Assembly: GCA_938033975.1 (NCBI GenBank)
Contig: CALHKJ010000292.1
Span: 1-19,336, forward strand
DNA from: an uncultured Saprospiraceae bacterium
GTDB taxonomy: Bacteria; Bacteroidota; Bacteroidia; Chitinophagales; Saprospiraceae
Direction of reading: 5' to 3'
DNA length: 19,336 nt
Under the pieces are notes generated by a model. That model made no database searches. It had not been told where the DNA came from and saw only the letters and a list, made by a program, of their open reading frames with translations. Position numbers and translations under genes: made by a program. Below, in pieces: positions 1 through 5,889 of the stretch (the first letter of the stretch is position 1; every line of letters starts with the position of its first letter).

Positions 1-9
1 TCTTTTCGG

Positions 10-294
10 ATGATTGAAAGCCAAAAGGAAAGTCAATGGATGGTATACATTGTAAAGTGTAATGATGAAACATATTATACAGGCATCACCAATGAAATAG
101 AAAGAAGAATAACAGAGCACAACGACTCCACTAAAAAAAGCAAAGCTGCAAGATATACACGTGCAAGACAGCCTGTAGAACTTATTTATTCTGAAGTATG
201 CACTAATAGGCAAGAAGCAAGCAAAAGAGAATTTGCTATTAAAAAACTGCGCCGAGTTCAGAAAGAGAAATTGATTTTCAATTCCAAAGGATAA
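10..294 (+). CDS. GIY-YIG nuclease-like protein (UPF0213 type)
   Basis: Small single-domain GIY-YIG protein of 94 residues, the usual size of the UPF0213 group. The GIY element appears as VYI (residues 12-14) and the YIG element as YTG (23-25), about ten residues apart. They are followed by the conserved ERR (31-33) and EHN (36-38) segment and a C-terminal helix with a conserved-looking Glu in QEASKREFAIKKL. The family fold is a metal-dependent DNA endonuclease domain, but the cellular role of these stand-alone copies is unknown. The ATG at 10 is the first in the window; the frame stays open to the window edge, so the start could lie upstream. Met11 (position 40), just before the GIY strand, is the most conserved alternative. 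It is convergent with the next gene, with a seven-base gap and no room for a separate terminator. Confidence 0.85.
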   Translation: MIESQKESQWMVYIVKCNDETYYTGITNEIERRITEHNDSTKKSKAARYTRARQPVELIYSEVCTNRQEASKREFAIKKLRRVQKEKLIFNSKG

Positions 295-301
295 AGCAAG
301 A

Positions 302-1132
302 TCACTTTAACGGATTAAGTGAATCAACAGAAACGAGATTTGGAGTAAAGCTATTGATCTTCATCGTGTGCAATAAGCCGTTCTTTACCAAATTAGATTC
401 TACAGGCATGACACTAGGAAGTAGCAAGCCATTGTAATCTTTGTACTCAGTATAATAGGCTGCGCCAGAAATAAATCGGAAGAAATCGCGGATGGTATAT
501 TCTACCTTCGCGATTCTTTTTGTTTCAGCATCAACCCAAATGATATACTGATCAATATCCTTTTGTGGCTCTAAGGTATTCCAAGAGGCAATAAATCCTT
601 CTGTTTTCCTTCCATCAATCAGTTGCTCACCAACATAATCTATAGCAGTAGCTTCTCTTATCCGATTTGGCAACTCTATGAAATATTGATAGGTCGGAAT
701 CCAAAATTTCGTATCGTCATTCTCTTTAGCAAGCATTTCACCGTCATCAGTTTTATAATAGGTCTCCCAATCTTGAATGCCATGTACAAGTCCTTTCTGC
801 TTTCCAGAAATAATTTCCATTTGACCTGTGGCAAGTTTGGGAATAAAATTTAGAGAAAGCAATATTTCATTTTCCTTGAAGGGGTGACCAAACTTCCCAA
901 CCAATCCATAGAAGTCGTCTCCAAATTTGACATTGTAGGTTTGAATATCATCCCAATACTTGATTCCATGAGCCTCGCCCATTTCATCCAATAACTGTTT
1001 GGCCTTATCTACATTGGATAATTGACTGCTATCCTCTTGTCTTAGATCCTTAAGCTTGTAAAAGTTAATACAGCCGGTAACTCCGAATATCAAAATTAAT
1101 CCTATTCCAATTGCGATTGCTTTTTTTGCCAT
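302..1132 (-). CDS. Predicted lipoprotein of unknown function
   Basis: A 276-residue exported protein. It starts with a short basic stretch, a hydrophobic segment (about residues 5-17) and a lipobox GVTGC with Cys21, so it is probably lipidated and membrane-anchored. The rest is a soluble domain rich in aromatic residues and beta-strand-like segments, such as YNVKFGDDFYGLVGKFGHP and WETYYKTDDGEML. The overall look resembles Bacteroidota lipoproteins assigned to DUF6503, but I cannot confirm that by eye. No enzyme motif is visible. It is transcribed away from the MerR gene, with a 159-bp shared spacer, and has its own exact TAnnTTTG element upstream. Function unknown. Confidence 0.8.
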   Translation of the reverse strand: MAKKAIAIGIGLILIFGVTGCINFYKLKDLRQEDSSQLSNVDKAKQLLDEMGEAHGIKYWDDIQTYNVKFGDDFYGLVGKFGHPFKENEILLSLNFIPKLATGQMEIISGKQKGLVHGIQDWETYYKTDDGEMLAKENDDTKFWIPTYQYFIELPNRIREATAIDYVGEQLIDGRKTEGFIASWNTLEPQKDIDQYIIWVDAETKRIAKVEYTIRDFFRFISGAAYYTEYKDYNGLLLPSVMPVESNLVKNGLLHTMKINSFTPNLVSVDSLNPLK

Positions 1133-1160
1133 TGCTTCTCTTACTATTTTACCAAAGTCA

Positions 1161-1168
1161 CAAAGATA
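1161..1168 (-). promoter_or_regulatory. Predicted -7 element for the lipoprotein gene
   Basis: The minus strand reads TATCTTTG, an exact match to the Bacteroidota TAnnTTTG -7 consensus, 28 bases upstream of the ATG. A TTTG-like -33 sequence lies at 1185-1188, but the 16-base spacing is shorter than the usual 19-21. The -7 match is seen directly; use as a promoter is inferred. Confidence 0.5.
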
Positions 1169-1250
1169 CCTACAGAATTATTAGCAAATTGTTTTCATCC
1201 CGCCCTTTTGCGCTTTCAAAAAAGAAAAATTAAATAAAATTGAAAAATTC

Positions 1251-1284
1251 TTTGACCCTTCCCTTAGGTCATAGACTATATTTG
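1251..1284 (+). promoter_or_regulatory. MerR-type operator-promoter of the TipAS regulator
   Basis: TTTG at 1251-1254 (-33) and TATATTTG at 1277-1284 (-7, exact TAnnTTTG) are separated by 22 bases. Between them lies a perfect inverted repeat, TGACC (1253-1257) and GGTCA (1267-1271), with a 9-base centre. An inverted repeat inside an over-long spacer is the hallmark of promoters activated by DNA twisting by MerR-family proteins. This supports autoregulation of the gene that starts at 1292. The leader would be only about five bases. Confidence 0.7.
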
Positions 1285-1291
1285 AATTATC

Positions 1292-2059
1292 ATGAAAAAA
1301 TACAAGGTCAAAGAGCTGGCGGAACTCGCAGGAGTAAGTGTAAAAACACTTCATCATTATGACAAGATTGGACTACTCAGTCCAGCTATCAGATCAGAGA
1401 AGAAGTATAGGCTTTATGGAGAAAACGAACTTTATAGATTACAGCAAATCTTATTCTACAAAGAACTAGCTATGCCACTCACAGAAATTGGGGAAATTCT
1501 CGATAACAGAAACTTTGATCAACTAAATGCATTGATGGAGCATAAGAAAATGATCCAAAATGAAAAACTAAGATTGGATGAACTAGTCAACACTATAGAT
1601 AAAACAATTTTACAATTAAAAGGAAAAAAGATGATAAGCGATAAAGAACTTTACCGTGGATTCAATTCGGAAGAGATTGAAAATATCAAGGCAGAATCCA
1701 AAAAGAAATTTGGAGAGAAGGAATTCAATACGAGTGAAAAGTATTTGAAGAGCTTAAGCAAGGAGCAATTCGAGGAACTTAAGAATGAACAAAAGGAAAT
1801 TTTCAAGAATCTTCTAAAGCTATCAACTGAAGATAACGGCAGCGAAACTGTGCAATTAGAAATTGCTAGACTCTATCAAAATATCAGAAAATTTTGGGGC
1901 ACTCACGGAAGTCCCTCCACTCAAAAAAGTGAATTCAAAGGATTAGCTAAGTTGTATGTTTCGGACTCGTCATACACCAAAGTAGATGGAGAAATTCATG
2001 AAGGATTTCCAGATTTTCTTGAGAAGGCAATGGCACATTTTGCAAAAACCCAATTGTAA
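1292..2059 (+). CDS. MerR-family regulator with TipAS effector domain
   Basis: A 255-residue one-component transcription activator. The N-terminus has a MerR winged helix-turn-helix (YKVKELAELAGVSVKTLHHYD, about residues 4-24, wing to about 72). It continues into a dimerisation coiled coil (about 78-112) and a C-terminal domain (about 120-250) with the TipAS pattern, including the FGEKEFNTSEKY and HGSPSTQ...FKGLAKLYVSD segments. In Streptomyces TipAL and Bacillus Mta, TipAS-type domains bind drug-like small molecules and the protein activates its own gene and efflux genes. The start is fixed by the HTH, which begins at residue 4, and by the promoter just upstream. No efflux pump is adjacent, so the target beyond its own gene is not visible. 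Convergent with the histidine kinase, 24-bp gap. Confidence 0.9.
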   Translation: MKKYKVKELAELAGVSVKTLHHYDKIGLLSPAIRSEKKYRLYGENELYRLQQILFYKELAMPLTEIGEILDNRNFDQLNALMEHKKMIQNEKLRLDELVNTIDKTILQLKGKKMISDKELYRGFNSEEIENIKAESKKKFGEKEFNTSEKYLKSLSKEQFEELKNEQKEIFKNLLKLSTEDNGSETVQLEIARLYQNIRKFWGTHGSPSTQKSEFKGLAKLYVSDSSYTKVDGEIHEGFPDFLEKAMAHFAKTQL

Positions 2060-2083
2060 AGTCTGGAATTTGAAGACTGGAAG

Positions 2084-3427
2084 TTAAGAATTCACCTTGA
2101 CCAACTTAGATTGTTCGACCTTGTAAGTTTGCTTGCTTGCAATTTGAATCGGCAAAATAATATGAAATTCTGATCCACCAGTAGGGGAAGTCTCAACCCA
2201 TATCTTACCATTGTGGAGATCTACAATTTTCTTACAAATAGCCAGACCAATTCCTGAGCCACTGAATTCTGATCTATTGTTTAAACGCTCAAATAAGGTG
2301 AAAATATTTTCTCTTTTATCTTCAGGGATGCCTATTCCATTGTCGCGAACTATGAATAATAACTCATCATCTATTTGATCAAGACTAATTTCGATTAGCG
2401 GAGTCACTCCAATACTAACAAACTTTAAAGCATTGCCTATCAAATTTGATAGTAGTTGTTTGATTAAAGTACGATCTCCATTTATTATAGGAATAGAAAA
2501 ATTACTATTTACAACTGCATTCTTTTTGATAAAATCATTTTTTCTTTCGAAGCTAATTTCATCAATCAGTTCATCAATTGAAAACTCAGTTGGATTAAGT
2601 TCCATTTTCGAAACCGATCCCAATTGGTTAAGTGAACCAACCATGTCATGCATCTTTCGATTGCTCTCACTTATGACCTCAAACATATTGTCCTCTTCTT
2701 CGGTCAATTTGCCTTGAATTTTTTTCCTCAACAAACCAGCAAAGCCAGTTATACTTCTCAATGGAGCTTTCAGTTCGTGTGCAGCCAAATGTGCAAAACT
2801 TTCCAATTGAATATTACTTTCAATGTACTTATCTAAGACCTTATTCTTTTCAACTAACTCTAATCGTTTTGTTTCAATTGCAGCTTTCGAAATAGTCAAT
2901 TGCTCTTGTTGTTTTCTCAGATTAAGAATGAAAAATTGACTTATGAAAAAGAAGCAAAACATATACACTATAGCATTTAAAAATTCTGGGTAAAAATTTC
3001 CAGCAGGAAAAAATAATGGTTCACCCATAGTAGAAGCCAAAAGAAAAAACTCTACTATAACAAAGAAAATAAAATACATCCAGTGGGTTCTCTTATCATC
3101 AAAAAATACGACATTGAAGACAAGCGCAACCATTGGATAAATCACTACAGCATAATATGAATGTCCTTGGATAAAAATTGGATACCCTAAAACCAAAAAT
3201 AGACTCCAAATCATTAAATGATAGGCAAGATTTTTTGAAACGTATTTAAAAACAATCCAATTAAATAATACGAATGAAATAAAAACACCTCCCATTACTA
3301 GTTCTCGAATTGCTCCACTTGTAGCAAGAATCAGCACTAGAAGTACAAAGGATCCAAAAAGTGATATTTGTAGGATCTTTTTAAATAGAATCTCCTTATA
3401 TGATTGATATGTTTTGTTTGGGGACAT
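2084..3427 (-). CDS. Membrane sensor histidine kinase (orphan)
   Basis: From the ATG at 3427 the protein has 447 residues: about six hydrophobic membrane segments in the first 175, a coiled-coil linker, then a HisKA/HATPase_c core. Visible motifs are the H-box FAHLAAHELKAPLRS (phospho-His217), N-box NLIGNALKF, G1 DNGIGIP, F-box FTLFERL and G2 GSGIGLAI. The sensor part has no extracytoplasmic domain, so it probably senses something within or at the membrane. The frame extends upstream to a TTG at 3475 with an ATG at 3463; I chose 3427 because the hydrophilic MSPNKTYQSYKEIL looks like a natural cytoplasmic N-terminus. No response regulator or receiver domain is attached or adjacent, so the partner is unknown. 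The C-terminal tail after the HATPase domain is short and basic. Confidence 0.88.
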   Translation of the reverse strand: MSPNKTYQSYKEILFKKILQISLFGSFVLLVLILATSGAIRELVMGGVFISFVLFNWIVFKYVSKNLAYHLMIWSLFLVLGYPIFIQGHSYYAVVIYPMVALVFNVVFFDDKRTHWMYFIFFVIVEFFLLASTMGEPLFFPAGNFYPEFLNAIVYMFCFFFISQFFILNLRKQQEQLTISKAAIETKRLELVEKNKVLDKYIESNIQLESFAHLAAHELKAPLRSITGFAGLLRKKIQGKLTEEEDNMFEVISESNRKMHDMVGSLNQLGSVSKMELNPTEFSIDELIDEISFERKNDFIKKNAVVNSNFSIPIINGDRTLIKQLLSNLIGNALKFVSIGVTPLIEISLDQIDDELLFIVRDNGIGIPEDKRENIFTLFERLNNRSEFSGSGIGLAICKKIVDLHNGKIWVETSPTGGSEFHIILPIQIASKQTYKVEQSKLVKVNS

Positions 3428-3565
3428 GTTGTTACTAGTAATACAATATAGTGCAAGAGACATTCCAATGTTCAAATTATTATGTCGCTTAGTTTTCAGT
3501 TGAGATTATATTAAAAATAGAAATCGTGATATGTAAAAAGACCTACAAAATCAAGGCATAGTTAT

Positions 3566-3631
3566 AAGCGAAGCGTGTCCCCAGCAAGCGAAGCAAAGCG
3601 TGTCCCCAGAAAAGCGAAGCGATGCGTGTCC
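3566..3631 (+). repeat. Degenerate tandem GTGTCCCC repeat, three units
   Basis: Three consecutive units of the form AAGCGAAGC-(0-5 bases)-GTGTCCCCAG begin at 3566, 3586 and 3611; the third is truncated after GTGTCC. The block is clearly richer in G+C than the AT-rich surroundings and has no open coding frame of interest. The same unit occurs in the other orientation at 17961-18058. It looks like a dispersed, degenerate intergenic repeat family. Confidence 0.75.
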
Positions 3632-3649
3632 AAAAGACTTCAGTATAGA

Positions 3650-3730
3650 GCATAAAAAAAACCTACTCACTTTTGAGCAGGTTTATTTTTTTGAATAATT
3701 TTCAACACCCTTTGATAATAAGACAGCAAA
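3650..3730. repeat. 81-bp intergenic repeat, copy 1, with terminator hairpin
   Basis: Nearly identical to 14484-14564: by eye two substitutions and two single-base indels over 81 bp. It contains the hairpin 3659-3669 / 3674-3684, then the conserved segment GAATAATTTTCAACACCC and a TTTGATAATAAGAC tail. Looser similarity continues to about 3790, including CCCCTAT and an AGATGTGT/ATATGTGT stretch. Copy 1 lies between two divergent genes, so it follows no annotated gene on either strand. Confidence 0.85.
3659..3692. terminator. Bidirectional intrinsic terminator in repeat copy 1
   Basis: Stem AAACCTACTCA / TGAGCAGGTTT with one A-C mismatch, loop CTTT, T-rich run after it on the plus strand and an eight-A run before it (T-run on the minus strand). 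It is well formed in both directions, yet sits upstream of both neighbouring genes. Either it insulates the divergent promoters or it ends an unannotated transcript. Confidence 0.6.
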
Positions 3731-3734
3731 ACAA

Positions 3735-3748
3735 ACCCCTACCCCTAT
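3735..3748 (+). promoter_or_regulatory. Tandem CCCCTA motif upstream of the metal operon
   Basis: Two CCCCTA copies in tandem (ACCCCTACCCCTAT). The motif recurs at 13423-13428, 14575-14580 and 15363-15368, always intergenic and on the same strand. A TAATTTTT sequence follows 24 bases later. A protein-binding role is inferred only from recurrence. Confidence 0.3.
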
Positions 3749-3810
3749 TTCAAATGTCGATTTAAATACATTTAATTTTTTAGATGTGTAAAGTATTGAT
3801 TAGCAATGAG

Positions 3811-3840
3811 ATTTGAGACGAAAGACTTAAGACGAAAGAC
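3811..3840 (+). repeat. GACGAAAGAC short tandem repeat, copy 1
   Basis: GAGACGAAAGAC at 3815-3826 is followed by AAGACGAAAGAC at 3829-3840. The 16 bases 3811-3826 are found exactly, in reverse complement, at 13368-13383. Small dispersed intergenic repeat; no coding content. Confidence 0.65.
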
Positions 3841-3875
3841 CGGCACAATCTTTAAGATTTTATTTAGAAACTAAT

Positions 3876-3883
3876 TATCTTTG
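3876..3883 (+). promoter_or_regulatory. Predicted promoter of the metal operon
   Basis: TATCTTTG is an exact TAnnTTTG -7 match. TTTA at 3851-3854, 21 bases upstream, is a one-mismatch -33 element. Transcription would start near 3888. The alternative TTG start at 3881 lies inside the -7 element, so the ATG at 3902 is the first usable start codon. Confidence 0.6.
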
Positions 3884-3901
3884 CCTATCGTTATTAAATT
3901 G

Positions 3902-4369
3902 ATGAGAATTAGAAGATTACATAGAATATTTGCCTTAGGTATGGCCATGCTGATGCTGGCTGTCTCTGCTGGTTTTTCTGTGGATTTCCATTATTGTCAG
4001 GGAGAATTCAAAAACTTTGCGCTATTTAAGAAGGCAAAGTCATGTCATGAATTGGCAGAGATGAAGGCTTCATGCCATATGTCCTTAAGTGAGAATTCAA
4101 ATTGTCATTCGGCTAAAGTACTATGTGATAGCAAAGAAGAAAATGGATGTTGTGACAATGAAACAAAATTGGTCAATCTTGACATTGATTACAATTTTGG
4201 ATCGGATATCATCAATACTGAATTTGATGAAGATTTAGAATTATCTTTTGTACTGCAAAATTCTATAGAACTCACATCAAGTTTTAAATCAAAAGTACCC
4301 TACCTCAATTACAAACCTCCATTGATTGTAGTTGATAAAACAATCCTATTTCAGTCTTTCCTTTGTTAA
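3902..4369 (+). CDS. HYC_CC_PP-type exported Cys/His-rich protein
   Basis: A 155-residue protein with an N-terminal hydrophobic export or anchor segment (about residues 8-26). It has the three signatures that name the Bacteroidota HYC_CC_PP family: HYC at 30-32 directly after the signal region, CC at 83-84, and PP at 139-140. Between the first two, Cys-His pairs stand at 48-49, 58-59 and 68-69, exactly ten residues apart, plus Cys75; Cys155 is the last residue. The family has no established function as far as I know; the Cys/His content suggests periplasmic soft-metal binding. The start is set at 3902 because the upstream TTG overlaps the promoter. It is the first gene of a four-gene plus-strand cluster ending in an HMA protein and an NHL lipoprotein, which fits a metal role. 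Confidence 0.85.
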   Translation: MRIRRLHRIFALGMAMLMLAVSAGFSVDFHYCQGEFKNFALFKKAKSCHELAEMKASCHMSLSENSNCHSAKVLCDSKEENGCCDNETKLVNLDIDYNFGSDIINTEFDEDLELSFVLQNSIELTSSFKSKVPYLNYKPPLIVVDKTILFQSFLC

Positions 4370-4392
4370 ATTTTAGTGTTCTATGCTTAATC

Positions 4393-4412
4393 GCATTGAA
4401 GCAATTCAATGC
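4393..4412 (+). terminator. Intercistronic hairpin with GCAA tetraloop
   Basis: GCATTGAA and TTCAATGC form a perfect 8-bp stem closed by GCAA, a GNRA-type tetraloop, followed by a T-rich stretch that is interrupted by C and A. It lies 23 bases after the stop of the first operon gene and 27 before the ATG of the next. It could be a partial terminator or an RNA-stabilising hairpin that sets gene ratios within the operon. Confidence 0.4.
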
Positions 4413-4438
4413 TATTTTCTTATTTGTACACACTAAAA

Positions 4439-5230
4439 ATGAAACAATACAACTATCTACAAAAAATAATTTTACTACTAAGTATACTATTACTTACTGG
4501 TAGAGCAATCGGGCAAGGCCCACCTATTACAGCAGATAAACCCATCATGCTGTCTGAGGGAACTTTCATTGCAAAAACCCTATCAGAATACAGAAGCACG
4601 GACTTTGGAGATTTTACAAGAATTCCATTGATGCTTCATTATATCTTTCACAAAAATGCCTTGGTCGCATTACATGTACCTTTTGTAAGTTATGACTTTG
4701 ATCCTGGTTTTGGAGTTGATGGAAGTGGCTTGGGAGATATGAATATTCTTCTCAAATATCAATTTTATAGAAATGATAAAACAGGTAAAACGTTTAGGCT
4801 TGTTGCAAAGAGTTTACAAAATCTTCCTACCGGCGAAGCTTTAGATATCCACGATTTTAGCACAGGGTTCTATAAAGGATATTATGCTCTTGTAGCAGGA
4901 TATGAAACCATTAAGTATGGTATTTCTGGAGAAGTTGGATACAATCATTCTCCACAAGACAATACTGACGAGTTAAGAGTAAATCTTGGCTTCGGACTAC
5001 CTCTACTTAAGCCAGTCTACCCAGTCAATCAGATCAACTTATATTTTGAGTACAGTTACATAAGAGCTACTGAGATTGGGGCAGATATGCTTTTATATGC
5101 CCAAGGAATTCAATACGCTAAAAAAAGAGTGACTTTAGAAACGGCAATACAACTGCCACTTTATCAAACTGATTTGCATCATGGAAATAGAAATTATAGT
5201 CTACTCTTTGGTGCGAGATATATTATTTAA
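4439..5230 (+). CDS. Outer-membrane beta-barrel protein, putative transporter
   Basis: From the ATG at 4439 (chosen because it begins a clean signal peptide, MKQYNYLQKIILLLSILLL, cleavage likely after AIG) the protein has 263 residues. The mature part alternates polar and aromatic residues and has Gly-Asp turns (GSGLGDMNILLKYQFY, YGISGEVGYNHSPQD), and it ends with FGARYII, typical of an outer-membrane barrel. The pattern resembles the transporter/MetA-pathway barrel group (PF13557), which is small, porin-like and poorly characterised. The next gene starts 18 bases downstream, so the two are probably co-transcribed. The barrel may pass or sense the ligand handled by the HMA protein. Substrate unknown. 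Confidence 0.75.
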   Translation: MKQYNYLQKIILLLSILLLTGRAIGQGPPITADKPIMLSEGTFIAKTLSEYRSTDFGDFTRIPLMLHYIFHKNALVALHVPFVSYDFDPGFGVDGSGLGDMNILLKYQFYRNDKTGKTFRLVAKSLQNLPTGEALDIHDFSTGFYKGYYALVAGYETIKYGISGEVGYNHSPQDNTDELRVNLGFGLPLLKPVYPVNQINLYFEYSYIRATEIGADMLLYAQGIQYAKKRVTLETAIQLPLYQTDLHHGNRNYSLLFGARYII

Positions 5231-5247
5231 ACTTTAAACTAACAATT

Positions 5248-5889
5248 ATGAAAAATATAAAATTTATGATGTTGGCTACACTTATGTTCCTCTTTATTGG
5301 AACAACAGAGTCAACTGCACAAAAAACAGAAAGAGACAATTATACCGTAATGGTGGATGGATTAGGTTGCCCATTTTGCGCCTATGGTCTAGAGAAAAAA
5401 TTCAAAGAACTGAAAGGTGTCAAAGGAGTGAAAATTGATATGGAGACAGGACAATTTGATTTTACCTTCCCCGCTGACAGACCCTTGTCAATCGAAGATG
5501 TTGAGAATCAAGTAGATGCTGCTGGCTATACTGCAGTAAGGACATCAATCAATCGAGCTGATGGAACTGTCGTTAAGAGTGAAGAAAAAATCAAGACACT
5601 TGATGAGAGTGCTTTGGTAACAGAAGAAATCTATGTCTTTGGAAATTGTGGGATGTGTAAAGCTAGGATCCATAAAGCAGGAAATGAACTAGAAGCTGTT
5701 GCCTCGGTCAATTGGGATATGGATACGAAAATGCTAAGTGTTACCTATGACTCTTCTAAAACTACGGTTTCAGAAATTGAAGAAAAAATGGCAGAGGTAG
5801 GTCATGACACAAAGAATGAAAAAACGGCAAGTGATGTCTACGAAGCTCTTCCGGGATGTTGTCAATACGAAAGAGAAAATAATGAATAG
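5248..5889 (+). CDS. Periplasmic tandem heavy-metal-associated (HMA) domain protein
   Basis: A 213-residue exported protein: signal peptide 1-24 (cleavage after STA), first HMA domain about 32-97 with C41-P-F-C44, second about 125-190 with C134-G-M-C137, and a C-terminal tail with Cys204-Cys205 in GCCQYER. HMA (MerP/Atx1-like) domains bind Cu(I), Hg(II) or similar soft metals through the CxxC pair and pass them between partners. Neither CxxC has the MT/HCxxC context of classic copper chaperones (LGCPFC and GNCGMC here), so the metal is uncertain. The GCCxYER-like ending is, from memory, common in Bacteroidota periplasmic HMA proteins. It follows the barrel gene by 17 bases and overlaps the next gene by eight, so co-translation is likely. 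Relay from the HYC_CC_PP protein or the barrel is inferred. Confidence 0.9.
   Translation: MKNIKFMMLATLMFLFIGTTESTAQKTERDNYTVMVDGLGCPFCAYGLEKKFKELKGVKGVKIDMETGQFDFTFPADRPLSIEDVENQVDAAGYTAVRTSINRADGTVVKSEEKIKTLDESALVTEEIYVFGNCGMCKARIHKAGNELEAVASVNWDMDTKMLSVTYDSSKTTVSEIEEKMAEVGHDTKNEKTASDVYEALPGCCQYERENNE

Noticed and set aside
2060..2083. Hairpin AGTCT/AGACT between MerR and histidine kinase genes as terminator
   Set aside because: Only five base pairs with a nine-base loop and no T-run; too weak to call.
3566..3631. CRISPR array
   Set aside because: Units vary in sequence and length, have no constant spacers and there are no cas genes.
3881..3901. Upstream TTG start adding seven residues to the HYC_CC_PP protein
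   Set aside because: The TTG lies within the predicted -7 element TATCTTTG, so it could not be in the transcript.
5804..5881. Longer N-terminus for the NHL lipoprotein
   Set aside because: It would overlap the HMA gene by 86 bases and bury the lipoprotein signal; the start at 5882 gives a clean lipobox and an ATGAATAG overlap.
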